A DNA stretch of 64,000 nucleotides from GCA-2733415 sp965178635 (GTDB lineage: Bacteria > Bacteroidota > Bacteroidia > Flavobacteriales > Flavobacteriaceae). Positions 8,949 to 16,931 of the stretch are shown here, in pieces. Each line of letters opens with the position of its first letter. The stretch's first letter is position 1. The notes under the pieces were generated by a model, which had not been told where the DNA came from, did no database searches, and saw only the letters and a list, made by a program, of their open reading frames with translations. The DNA lies in NCBI GenBank assembly GCA_965178635.1, contig CBCXVT010000030.1, positions 62,001 through 126,000 of the forward strand. Reading direction: 5' to 3'. The translations under genes and the position numbers were made by a program.

Positions 8949-10127
8949 TTAAAGCGTAGTTAGTGTGTTAATTTGTGATACACATTCAGTAAATTGTGTT
9001 TCTAAATTAAAGTGTTCTTCAGCTATTTTTATCAGATCTGTTTTTTTAGGTAACTTTATATTATAAGTACTTAAATCTGCTATAGTGTTGTTTAAACCTT
9101 TATAATCTAAGGAGCTAACCGTTAGTCCAAGTTGATGTGTTGTTACTAAATCGGCACCTTCACCATCTGAAAAATACAAAATAGGTAAACCTAGCCTAGT
9201 ATATTCAAAAATTTTGGAGGGTACAGACCCGTAAATCCTATTAATAAGCGGAATCAAGGTTATGTGGTATAATTTCAACTCTTGATGAAGCACAGCTCTA
9301 GTCACAGAGCCATGATAATAGATACGTGGTTTGACCTTTATCAGTTCAATAATTTGAGTAGTTTCCGGGCCATTTCCGTAAATGTGAAATTCAACATTTT
9401 CAGGCAGCTCAATTTCATTGCAAATATTTAAAATTCCCTGAGCAATACCTAACAAGCCTGCATATACTATTTTTATAGTTGTATTATCAAGTGGTTCACT
9501 TACAGGTGTGGTTTTAAAATTTGGGTAATTTCGATATAAAAACGTTGGTTTTTCAGGAACATTCTTTTTAAAATGATTTAAAATTTCTTGTGATTGTCCT
9601 AATAGTAAATCTGAATTTCTGTAATTAAACAATTCAATTCTTTCTAAAACCGAATAATAAAAGCCTTTGTTTAAAATCCCCATTTTTAAACCAGCTAATG
9701 GCCAGAGGTCAGAGACATTTAGGATTATTTTTTTTCGTTTTAACTTGCTAATTATAACACCAAAAAAGCCTACAAATAAAGGAGAGCATTGGATGATGAC
9801 GTTTTTAGGCGTTTTTTTAAATAGCAAAAACAAGAATAAATGAATTGCGAATGATAACATTGAAAACAAACGAATAAACTTGTTTTTAGAATTGCTAGCA
9901 AACAACCACAAGCGATAGACGGTAATATTTTGTTCAGTAGTTTTAGTCTGAAACTGTCCCTTATAAGTGTCAAAAATTTTTCCAAAAGGGTAATTAGGAA
10001 ATGGGCAAACAACGGTAACATCAAAGTTATTTTTGGTTAATGATGTCGCCAAGGTTTGTATCCTATTAGGAGCAGCCCCGCTTTCTGGCGGATAATAATT
10101 GCTGATAATTAAAATATCCCTAGGCAT
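8949..10127 (-). CDS. Glycosyltransferase family 4 (WbuB-like)
   Basis: A 392-residue GT4 enzyme. The N terminus SNYYPPESGAAPNR and the CPFPNYPFG segment are characteristic of WbuB-type transferases that act in O-antigen or capsule assembly. The C-terminal half holds the donor-binding region (VYAGLLG, HIYGNGPE, IPLINRIYGSVPSKIFEY). In place of the classical E-x7-E it has the K-I-F-E-Y form usual for this subgroup. It overlaps the upstream epimerase gene by 8 bases and is the last gene of the leftward three-gene operon. Its partner WecB makes UDP-ManNAc, so a ManNAc- or FucNAc-type donor is plausible but not shown. Confidence 0.87.
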   Translation of the reverse strand: MPRDILIISNYYPPESGAAPNRIQTLATSLTKNNFDVTVVCPFPNYPFGKIFDTYKGQFQTKTTEQNITVYRLWLFASNSKNKFIRLFSMLSFAIHLFLFLLFKKTPKNVIIQCSPLFVGFFGVIISKLKRKKIILNVSDLWPLAGLKMGILNKGFYYSVLERIELFNYRNSDLLLGQSQEILNHFKKNVPEKPTFLYRNYPNFKTTPVSEPLDNTTIKIVYAGLLGIAQGILNICNEIELPENVEFHIYGNGPETTQIIELIKVKPRIYYHGSVTRAVLHQELKLYHITLIPLINRIYGSVPSKIFEYTRLGLPILYFSDGEGADLVTTHQLGLTVSSLDYKGLNNTIADLSTYNIKLPKKTDLIKIAEEHFNLETQFTECVSQINTLTTL

Positions 10128-11211
10128 AAAGTGCTAAAATACTTGAGATAATTCGTTCAGAAGCTTTTCCGTCCCATAACTCAGGAATTTGTGCTTTTTT
10201 CCATCTTCCTGAATGCAGTGTTGTAAATGCAGCATTAATTTTAGAGAGATCATTGCCTACTAAAACATTACTACCTAATTCACAAGTTTCTGGCCTTTCG
10301 GTTGTATCCCTAAAAGTCATACAAGGAATATTTAAAACGGTAGCTTCTTCTGTAATACCTCCAGAATCTGTTAAAATTGCCTTGGCGTTTTTAACTAAAT
10401 AGATGAATGATAAATAGCCTTGTGGCTCTACAAAATGGAGATTTTTAAAATTTAAACTTAAGCCTTGAAGCAACTTTTTAGTTCTTGGATGAACCGGGAA
10501 AATTATTGGCTTTCCATTACAGTTTCTAACAATTGTAGTGATCAATTCTTTTAATTGATTTTCAGCATCTACGTTTGAAGGCCTGTGTAGGGTTAACACA
10601 AAATAATCTTTTGGTTCCAGGTTTAAATCCCCCAAAAAATCAGGTTTTTGTACACGCCTCAGGTTATTTAATAAGGTGTCAATCATAACATTACCTACGA
10701 AGTGAATACGATTGTTTTCAATGCCTGCATGAGCTAAATTTTCACCAGCAAGAATAGAAGTGGTATAAAAATAGTCTGTAATACTATCAGTAACCATTCG
10801 GTTTATTTCTTCAGGCATTTTCATATCACCAGATCTAATCCCAGCTTCAACGTGTGCGACTTTAATATTTGCTTTTTTAGCAACAATTGTACAAGCCATT
10901 GTGGATGTGACATCACCAACCACTAAAACTAGATCTGTTGGGTTTTGCTCTAGCTCTTTTTCAAAAGCTACCATTATTGCGCCAGTTTGTTCTGCTTGAG
11001 TGCCGCTTTTAACTTCTAAATTTACATGAGGTTGAGGTATGTTTAATTCCTCAAAAAAAGTACCACTTAGATTTTTATCATAATGCTGGCCAGTATGCAC
11101 TAATCTATAATTAACATTAACGCCAAATTTCTGTTGTTTGATGATTTCATGAATAATTGGTGCAATTTTCATAAAATTTGGTCGTGCACCGGCTATAATT
11201 GTTATGTTCAT
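10120..11211 (-). CDS. wecB: UDP-N-acetylglucosamine 2-epimerase (non-hydrolysing)
   Basis: This cytosolic enzyme interconverts UDP-GlcNAc and UDP-ManNAc. The 363-residue length and the motifs are standard for WecB/MnaA: GARPNFMKIAPI at the N terminus, HTGQHYD, GDVTST, HVEAGIRSGD, MPEEINR, LTLHRPSNVD and LTDSGGITEEA with the substrate-binding TERPET segment. The start codon overlaps the stop of the adenylate-forming enzyme in an ATGA junction, and its end overlaps the GT4 gene, so the three genes form a tight operon supplying an N-acetylated sugar to the polysaccharide. Confidence 0.94.
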   Translation of the reverse strand: MNITIIAGARPNFMKIAPIIHEIIKQQKFGVNVNYRLVHTGQHYDKNLSGTFFEELNIPQPHVNLEVKSGTQAEQTGAIMVAFEKELEQNPTDLVLVVGDVTSTMACTIVAKKANIKVAHVEAGIRSGDMKMPEEINRMVTDSITDYFYTTSILAGENLAHAGIENNRIHFVGNVMIDTLLNNLRRVQKPDFLGDLNLEPKDYFVLTLHRPSNVDAENQLKELITTIVRNCNGKPIIFPVHPRTKKLLQGLSLNFKNLHFVEPQGYLSFIYLVKNAKAILTDSGGITEEATVLNIPCMTFRDTTERPETCELGSNVLVGNDLSKINAAFTTLHSGRWKKAQIPELWDGKASERIISSILALYA

Positions 11212-12509
11212 GATGAGATAAGTGATGTAAATTGTTTTAGTTTTCCGCTTTTTGAGCGCTCTAGCTGGTCAAATTTAAGAAATGAAATGTTAAGATTAGG
11301 CTCTAAATAGTCAAATAAAGCAGCTCTGATATTATTTTTTTGTTTTTTAGATAATTGCTGATTTGAAGAGTACTGTATTTCAAAACTATCTTTAGATGTT
11401 TGTAGAACCTTAAGCTCTTTTATTATACTATTATCTTTGATAACGGACTTTGTTACATAGTAAAACGTAAGCCCTGGGGCAGTTTTCCCGCTTGGTAATT
11501 GAATATAATCTTCCTTTCGTCCTTCTAATTTCTCTAAAATAATTGTTTTAGAATCTATTTTTCTTAAAGTTCCAATATCCCCTAATTCATATCTTATAAA
11601 TGGATGTGCTCTATTATACAACGATGTGACAATAATTCGTCCAGACTCTCCGTACGGTAACGGTGTATTGTTGTTGTCGATAATTTCAATAAATAAAGAC
11701 TCTGTGTTTACAACCCATTGGTTTTTTGTGTTTTGAAAAGCAATTAGGTCTAACTCGGAAGCACCATATTCGTTTATCACAGGTAGCCCGAATGCTTTGG
11801 TCATTACAATTTTATCGGCTTCAGTACACATTTCAGATGTTACCACACAAGCTTTTAAACTAGGACAGATGTCTTGTAGGACTATATTTTTTGAATTAAG
11901 ATAATTAGCAAAAGCAACAATAACAGTTGTGTACCCATTTAAATAGGCAAAATCAGTTTTAGAAAATTTCTCAATCCAATTTTCAAACGCTTTATCAGAT
12001 AAGTTGAAAACATTAAATCGGTATCTATTTGAAAAAACATCTTTTGTTCTTTCTTTTAGTCTAGGTAAAAAATCACTTGGAAGACCATAAAAGCGGGCTT
12101 GTTTTGCGCCATATAAATCATGCCAATTAAACCGGTTTTGTATAATTGACCATGTTAAAGCATGACTAAATTTATCCTTTGCAAAATAAAAAGGATTCCC
12201 TGTAGAGCCAGAAGTTTTATTTACATAAATATTTTTTAAACTATAACCATTACTTAAACGTTCTTTTAAAGGAACCTGTAAGTCTGATTTTGTTAAAATG
12301 GGTAAGTCATTCCAAGTTGTAAACCCTTTTTTACAAACTGATTTGTAAAATGAATTGTTTTGCAAATGAAATGAAACAATATCCTCTTTTGCCTTGTCAA
12401 TATATGCCTGGTAGTTCTGATCACTAATATTCTGAATTTCACATAACATATTTTGAGTTTTCTTTATAGGAAAACCGTTTAGTTTTAATGAAAAATCCGT
12501 GATGTTCAT
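11208..12509 (-). CDS. CapK/PaaK-like adenylate-forming enzyme
   Basis: A 433-residue member of the phenylacetate-CoA ligase/CapK branch of the adenylate-forming superfamily. The nucleotide-binding loop TSGSTGNPF lies near residue 98. NEYGASELDLIAF and the YELGDIG motif in the C-terminal half match the family. CapK-like proteins are common in capsule and O-antigen loci, where they are thought to activate an acyl or amino-acid substituent for attachment to a sugar. The true substrate is unknown. It is the first gene of the leftward operon with wecB and a GT4 gene. Confidence 0.82.
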   Translation of the reverse strand: MNITDFSLKLNGFPIKKTQNMLCEIQNISDQNYQAYIDKAKEDIVSFHLQNNSFYKSVCKKGFTTWNDLPILTKSDLQVPLKERLSNGYSLKNIYVNKTSGSTGNPFYFAKDKFSHALTWSIIQNRFNWHDLYGAKQARFYGLPSDFLPRLKERTKDVFSNRYRFNVFNLSDKAFENWIEKFSKTDFAYLNGYTTVIVAFANYLNSKNIVLQDICPSLKACVVTSEMCTEADKIVMTKAFGLPVINEYGASELDLIAFQNTKNQWVVNTESLFIEIIDNNNTPLPYGESGRIIVTSLYNRAHPFIRYELGDIGTLRKIDSKTIILEKLEGRKEDYIQLPSGKTAPGLTFYYVTKSVIKDNSIIKELKVLQTSKDSFEIQYSSNQQLSKKQKNNIRAALFDYLEPNLNISFLKFDQLERSKSGKLKQFTSLISS

Positions 12510-12520
12510 GTAATAAATAT

Positions 12521-12528
12521 TAGCTTTG
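12521..12528 (+). promoter_or_regulatory. Putative -7 box upstream of purD
   Basis: TAGCTTTG fits TAnnTTTG and lies 41 bases before the purD ATG in the short divergent gap with the CapK-like gene. No clear -33 TTG is visible. Tentative. Confidence 0.35.
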
Positions 12529-12569
12529 CTAAATTAAAATTTTACGACAACATAACTAAACTAAACACA

Positions 12570-13841
12570 ATGAATATTTTAATATTAGGTTCTGGAGGAA
12601 GAGAGCATGCGTTTGCTTGGAAATTGAGACAAAGTAAGCAATGTGGCAATTTATTTGTCGCTCCAGGAAATGCTGGGACGGATCAAATAGCAAAAAATAT
12701 AGCTATTGATGTAAATGATTTTCCTAAAATCAAGGAATTTGTTTTAGAAGAAGATATTGAAATGGTAGTTGTAGGCCCTGAAGATCCGTTAGTAAATGGA
12801 ATTCACGATTATTTTTCAAAAGATTTCTTTTTAAAAGATATCATTGTAATTGGGCCAGAAAAGTTAGGAGCAACTTTAGAAGGAAGTAAGGAGTTTTCTA
12901 AAGAATTTATGTTTCGTCATAACATTCCTACAGCGGCATATGAAAGTTTTACTGCAGAAAACGTAGAAAAAGGATGTGCTTTTTTAGAAACACTAAAAGC
13001 GCCATATGTTTTAAAAGCAGACGGATTAGCTGCTGGAAAAGGTGTGTTAATTATTAATGATTTAGAAGAAGCTAAAACATCTTTAAGAGAGATGTTGGTT
13101 GATGCTAAGTTTGGAGATGCAAGTGCTAAAGTAGTTATTGAAGAGTTTTTAGATGGTTTAGAATTGAGCTGTTTTGTGCTGACAGACGGTAAAAATTATA
13201 AAATTTTACCAACAGCGAAAGATTATAAGCGTATTGGTGAGGGTGATACTGGTTTAAATACCGGAGGAATGGGAGCTATATCTCCAGTACCTTTTTTAGA
13301 TGATGTGTTAATGCAAAAAATTGAAGAACGCGTTGTGAAACCAACAATAAACGGGCTTCAAAAAGATAATATTCCATATAAAGGATTTGTATTTATTGGT
13401 TTGATACGAGTAAATGATGAGCCATTTGTGATTGAATACAATGTGCGTATGGGTGATCCTGAAACAGAAGTAGTCATTCCAAGAATTAAGTCAGATTTAG
13501 TAGAATTGTTTAAAGCTGTAGGATCTCAAACGTTAGATCAAGTGTCTATTGAATTAGATGATAGAGCCGCAACAACTGTCATGACAGTTTCTGGAGGATA
13601 TCCTGAAGCTTATGAAAAAGGAAAAGAAATAACTGGTTTAGAGGCTATTGATGATTCAATTGTATTTCATGCAGGAACTACGACTAAAGACGGTAAAGTA
13701 GTAACTAATGGCGGTCGTGTATTAGCGATTACATCTTACGGGACAGACTTCAAAGATGCACTAGCAACATCATATAAGAATGTAAGAAAATTTAACTTTG
13801 ATAAAATGTATTACAGAACAGATTTAGGGTTTGATTTGTAA
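12570..13841 (+). CDS. purD: Phosphoribosylamine-glycine ligase
   Basis: This ATP-grasp enzyme joins glycine to 5-phosphoribosylamine in de novo purine synthesis. The 423-residue length is standard. It starts with the biotin-carboxylase-like N domain (ILGSGGREHAFAW) and continues with VVGPEDPLVNG, LKADGLAAGKGV (ATP-binding), GLNTGGMGAISP and FVIEYNVRMGDPETE (metal-binding). It stands alone in its orientation, between the polysaccharide locus and a strong terminator, and appears intact. Confidence 0.96.
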   Translation: MNILILGSGGREHAFAWKLRQSKQCGNLFVAPGNAGTDQIAKNIAIDVNDFPKIKEFVLEEDIEMVVVGPEDPLVNGIHDYFSKDFFLKDIIVIGPEKLGATLEGSKEFSKEFMFRHNIPTAAYESFTAENVEKGCAFLETLKAPYVLKADGLAAGKGVLIINDLEEAKTSLREMLVDAKFGDASAKVVIEEFLDGLELSCFVLTDGKNYKILPTAKDYKRIGEGDTGLNTGGMGAISPVPFLDDVLMQKIEERVVKPTINGLQKDNIPYKGFVFIGLIRVNDEPFVIEYNVRMGDPETEVVIPRIKSDLVELFKAVGSQTLDQVSIELDDRAATTVMTVSGGYPEAYEKGKEITGLEAIDDSIVFHAGTTTKDGKVVTNGGRVLAITSYGTDFKDALATSYKNVRKFNFDKMYYRTDLGFDL

Positions 13842-13861
13842 AACTCTCATAATTGAGCAAT

Positions 13862-13898
13862 AAAAAAGCCCTTTGATTCTCATCAAAGGGCTTTTTTT
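13862..13898 (+). terminator. Rho-independent terminator after purD
   Basis: Perfect 16-bp inverted repeat (arms 13862-13877 and 13882-13897; core AGCCCTTTGAT) with a 4-base TCTC loop, flanked by A and T runs. It can serve both purD and the leftward DUF6341 gene that ends at 13921. Confidence 0.92.
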
Positions 13899-13920
13899 AT
13901 GTTTTAAAGTAAAGAGAAGC

Positions 13921-14148
13921 TTACTTGAAAAATGAATGTGAAACCACATCTCTTTTTTCAGTTCCTTCATCATTAAATACTTTTAATTGCTTTAACCAAT
14001 ATAACATTGCCACAAAACCAATTAGCATAAATATCCAATTCATCATATTAGCAGACCACCAATTTGTTAGTTCTAATTTTGCTAAACTATGTAATGGCGA
14101 TAAAAGTGCCATAAAAAAATCTTGTATTGCGTATACTAAATCTCTCAT
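13921..14148 (-). CDS. Small membrane protein, DUF6341-like
   Basis: A 75-residue protein beginning MRDLVYAIQDFF, with one amphipathic stretch and one clear membrane helix (about residues 35-55) and a charged tail. I recall this as a small family restricted to flavobacteria (DUF6341), found beside DUF6427 proteins; its function is unknown. A longer start at 14193 is possible in frame, but a good -7 box (14180-14187, minus strand) lies inside that extension. The message would therefore begin downstream of it, which supports the ATG at 14148. It is divergent from the DUF6427-like gene. Confidence 0.7.
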   Translation of the reverse strand: MRDLVYAIQDFFMALLSPLHSLAKLELTNWWSANMMNWIFMLIGFVAMLYWLKQLKVFNDEGTEKRDVVSHSFFK

Positions 14149-14179
14149 TGTAACGATTTTTAATTTATTTTTATGCCAA

Positions 14180-14187
14180 CAAATATA
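14180..14187 (-). promoter_or_regulatory. -7 promoter box for the DUF6341-like gene
   Basis: On the minus strand this reads TATATTTG, a match to TAnnTTTG, 31 bases upstream of the chosen ATG. The surrounding CTGTATATTTGTT also occurs upstream of gdhA (58259-58266). It decides between the two possible starts of the gene. Confidence 0.5.
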
Positions 14188-14221
14188 CAGCATTTTTTTT
14201 CTGAAAAAAGAATAAACCTAT

Positions 14222-15142
14222 ATGATTACAGCAATTTTTAATAAATCTAAACCAATTAATCTTGTATTAGCAATGTTATTATTGGTTTTTGGGTTTGTCA
14301 TTGTAAGTTTTAATTCTATTAAATTCATTGAATTGAATGGGTTTTTATATAAAATAATAGAACTATGTATTGCTATTTTTAGTGTTTTGGTAGTAGATTT
14401 TATTGTCAAGAAAAATGCAATTTCAGACCAGAATAGTTTTGTGATATTATTCTTTTCTATTTTTTGTTTTTCATTTTGGAGCAGTTCTGAAAATCATCAA
14501 ATCATGTTTTCTAATCTGTTTGTACTATTAGCACTGCGAAAAATTATTAGTTTAAAATCTCAAACAAATACAGTTAAGAAGATTTTTGATGCTGCATTAT
14601 GTATTTGTATTGCCTCAGTTTTTCATTTCTGGGCAATTCTATTCTTTATTGTTTTGTATATAGGAGTAGCGATATATGATTCTAATAATTATAAAAACTG
14701 GTTAACTCCGTTAGTTAGTGTTTTTGTAGCCTTCAGTATCGCTTCAGGGTACGAAATGGTAGTTAATAATAAGTTGTTTTATTTTTCTGATATCACAATT
14801 GTTAGAGGATTTCAAACGATGAGTTCTAGCTTAGACATAGCAGTAATGGTATTCTTCTCGGTACTGCTTATAATATCTTTGGTGTTTCTTTCGCCAAGCG
14901 TAAAATCTAAGCTTCAGAAAAATACAATGTCATATGTAATCTTATTGTTCGCGTTATTGATAGCGCTGATAATCATCATGTTGACGTCTGATAAAAGTGT
15001 TTCAATGTTGTTATATACATACTTTCCATTGGCGGCGTTATTTGCAGTTTTCTTTGAAAAAATAGCTAAAGAGAATATCCAATCGTTAATTATTTATATT
15101 ATGCTGATAGTGTCCGTAACATTCAGTTTTCTTTCTGTATAA
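14222..15142 (+). CDS. Polytopic membrane protein, DUF6427-like
   Basis: A 306-residue protein that is almost wholly hydrophobic, with about eight or nine membrane helices and almost no soluble domain. The N terminus MITAIFNKSKPINLVL and the position beside a DUF6341 gene match a flavobacterial family of unknown function (DUF6427). It is followed closely by DUF4254 and GT9 genes, so a role in envelope glycolipid or polysaccharide handling is possible. Nothing in the sequence shows an activity. Confidence 0.72.
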   Translation: MITAIFNKSKPINLVLAMLLLVFGFVIVSFNSIKFIELNGFLYKIIELCIAIFSVLVVDFIVKKNAISDQNSFVILFFSIFCFSFWSSSENHQIMFSNLFVLLALRKIISLKSQTNTVKKIFDAALCICIASVFHFWAILFFIVLYIGVAIYDSNNYKNWLTPLVSVFVAFSIASGYEMVVNNKLFYFSDITIVRGFQTMSSSLDIAVMVFFSVLLIISLVFLSPSVKSKLQKNTMSYVILLFALLIALIIIMLTSDKSVSMLLYTYFPLAALFAVFFEKIAKENIQSLIIYIMLIVSVTFSFLSV

Positions 15143-15162
15143 AAGGATGTTAAAGCGTGACA

Positions 15163-15190
15163 TTTGAGTATAAATATTATTGTACCTTTG
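15163..15190 (+). promoter_or_regulatory. Bacteroidota-type promoter for the DUF4254 gene
   Basis: A TTTG at 15163-15166 and TACCTTTG at 15183-15190 (16 bases between) match the -33/-7 elements of Bacteroidota promoters. Transcription would start near 15197, after the in-frame TTG at 15164. This shows that the TTG is part of the promoter and that translation starts at the ATG at 15209. Confidence 0.65.
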
Positions 15191-15208
15191 GACTATAAAA
15201 ATTCAATT

Positions 15209-15817
15209 ATGTTTACAGAAAAAGCAAATAAAATATTCCAAGAAGTTATAGATATGTATCATATTGTTGATGATCCTTACCAATCATTTACAAACAAGTA
15301 TGATAAAGAAAATGATTTGTTAGGGCATTTATTATACAGAAAATGTTGGATTGATACGGTGCAATGGCATTATGAAGATATTATTCGTGACCCAAATATT
15401 GATCCTGTTGCAGCCTTAGTTTTAAAACGTAAAATTGATGCGTCAAATCAAGATCGTACAGATATGGTTGAATATATTGATAGCTATTTTTTAACACAGT
15501 ATACTGATGTTACAGTAAAAGAAAACGCGACAATTAACACAGAAAGCCCTGCTTGGGGTGTTGATAGATTATCAATTTTAGCATTAAAAGTATATCACAT
15601 GAATGAGGAGGCAACAAGAACAAATGCTTCTGATAGTCATCGTGTTGCTTGTCAGAAAAAATTGGATATTCTGTTGGAACAACGTGTAGATTTATCTACT
15701 GCAATTGATACTTTATTAAGTGATATTAAAGTAGGTGATAAGTACATGAAAGTTTATAAACAGATGAAAATGTACAATGATGATGAGTTAAACCCTGTGT
15801 TAAGGACTCAAAAGTAA
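15209..15817 (+). CDS. DUF4254 domain protein
   Basis: A soluble, mostly helical 202-residue protein (start MFTEKANKIF) that matches the DUF4254 family by its conserved YRKCWIDTVQWHYED-type segment near residue 45. It has no catalytic motif that I recognise. The ATG at 15209 is preferred because the alternative TTG at 15164 coincides with the -33 promoter element. The next gene is a GT9 glycosyltransferase 44 bases downstream, and DUF4254 genes commonly sit beside heptosyltransferase-like genes, which suggests a link to LPS core synthesis. Confidence 0.82.
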   Translation: MFTEKANKIFQEVIDMYHIVDDPYQSFTNKYDKENDLLGHLLYRKCWIDTVQWHYEDIIRDPNIDPVAALVLKRKIDASNQDRTDMVEYIDSYFLTQYTDVTVKENATINTESPAWGVDRLSILALKVYHMNEEATRTNASDSHRVACQKKLDILLEQRVDLSTAIDTLLSDIKVGDKYMKVYKQMKMYNDDELNPVLRTQK

Positions 15818-15861
15818 GCTTCTAAATTTGGCAGTTATTCTTTAGTAAACACTGCCCAAGT

Positions 15862-16896
15862 ATGCCAAAAACAATTCAGCACATATTAGTCATTCGTCTC
15901 TCAGCAATGGGAGACGTTGCTATGTCTGTACCGGTTATCAATGCTTTTGTAATAGCTAATCCTCACGTTAAAATAACAGTTTTAACACGTAGTTTTTTTG
16001 CACCTTTTTTTGACGACATTCTTAATGTTACTGTTGTTAGTCCAGACCTAAAAGGGCGACATAAAGGGTTTTTAGGGCTTAGAAAATTATCAAAAGAAAT
16101 ATTAGAGTTACATATTGATGCGGTAGCAGATTTACACAATGTACTACGATCTAATATTCTCATTCAATTATTGCGTTTAAAAGGTGTTCCGTTTAAACAA
16201 ATAGATAAAGGTAGAGCAGAGAAGAAGGCTTTAGTACGCGTTAAGAACAAGGTTTTAAGACCTTTAAAATCAACTCATGAACGGTATGCTGATGTTTTCA
16301 AAGCATTAGGGTTTAAGTTAGCTTTGGATAAAAATGTAACACTATCTTCAAAACCGATACCAGAATCTGTTAAAGTGAGTCTGCCAATTACTGATAAGAA
16401 ATGTATTGGTATTGCTCCTTTTGCGGCTCATAAAGGTAAAATGTATCCATTAGAAAAAATGGAACAGGTTATTAAAATACTATCTCAGGATTGTCAAGTT
16501 TTAGTTTTTGGCGGTGGAAAACATGAAAAAGAACTATTGGGTGCTATTGCAGAAAAGTACCCTAATGTCTTTAATGTTACAGGCCTTTTTTCATTTAAAG
16601 ACGAACTAGCAATTATCTCTAATTTGGATGTTATGTTATCTCTGGATTCTGGAAACGGACATCTTGCGGCCATGTATGGTGTGCCTGTAATATCACTTTG
16701 GGGTGTCACGCATCCGTATGCTGGATTTACGCCTTTTAATCAGCCAGAAGACAATCAAATATTACCTGATTTAAAGAAATTTTCGTTAATCCCAACATCA
16801 ATTTATGGGAATAAATACCCTGAAGGGTACTTGACTTGTTTTGACACTATTTCAATCAATGACATCATATTAAAAATAAAAAAGCACCTTAATTAA
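15862..16896 (+). CDS. Glycosyltransferase family 9 (ADP-heptose:LPS heptosyltransferase-like)
   Basis: A 344-residue GT-B enzyme of family 9. Diagnostic segments are the N-terminal ILVIRLSAMGDVAMSVPV with the conserved GD, and the C-terminal donor-binding part (IGIAPFAAHKGKMYPLEKM; SLDSGNGHLAAMYGVPVISLWG). These enzymes add heptose or a related sugar to the inner LPS core on the cytoplasmic side of the inner membrane. The stop codon lies inside the loop of the following terminator. It follows the DUF4254 gene, probably in the same transcript. Confidence 0.9.
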   Translation: MPKTIQHILVIRLSAMGDVAMSVPVINAFVIANPHVKITVLTRSFFAPFFDDILNVTVVSPDLKGRHKGFLGLRKLSKEILELHIDAVADLHNVLRSNILIQLLRLKGVPFKQIDKGRAEKKALVRVKNKVLRPLKSTHERYADVFKALGFKLALDKNVTLSSKPIPESVKVSLPITDKKCIGIAPFAAHKGKMYPLEKMEQVIKILSQDCQVLVFGGGKHEKELLGAIAEKYPNVFNVTGLFSFKDELAIISNLDVMLSLDSGNGHLAAMYGVPVISLWGVTHPYAGFTPFNQPEDNQILPDLKKFSLIPTSIYGNKYPEGYLTCFDTISINDIILKIKKHLN

Positions 16897-16907
16897 GGTG
16901 CTTTTTT
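16880..16907. terminator. Bidirectional terminator
   Basis: The inverted repeat AAAGCACCTTAATTAAGGTGCTTT is flanked by A and T runs. It lies at the stop of the GT9 gene and 25 bases from the end of the leftward S74 gene, and so can end both convergent transcripts. Confidence 0.9.
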
Positions 16908-16931
16908 ATTGTGTAAAAACTGAACTACGTC

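Noticed and set aside
13925..14215. Rightward 96-residue open frame opposite the DUF6341-like gene.
   Set aside because: It is the complement of the leftward gene and has no recognisable start context or domain.
15164..15208. In-frame TTG start extending the DUF4254 protein by 15 residues.
   Set aside because: The TTG is part of the -33 element of a promoter whose start site lies downstream, so that codon would not be in the message.
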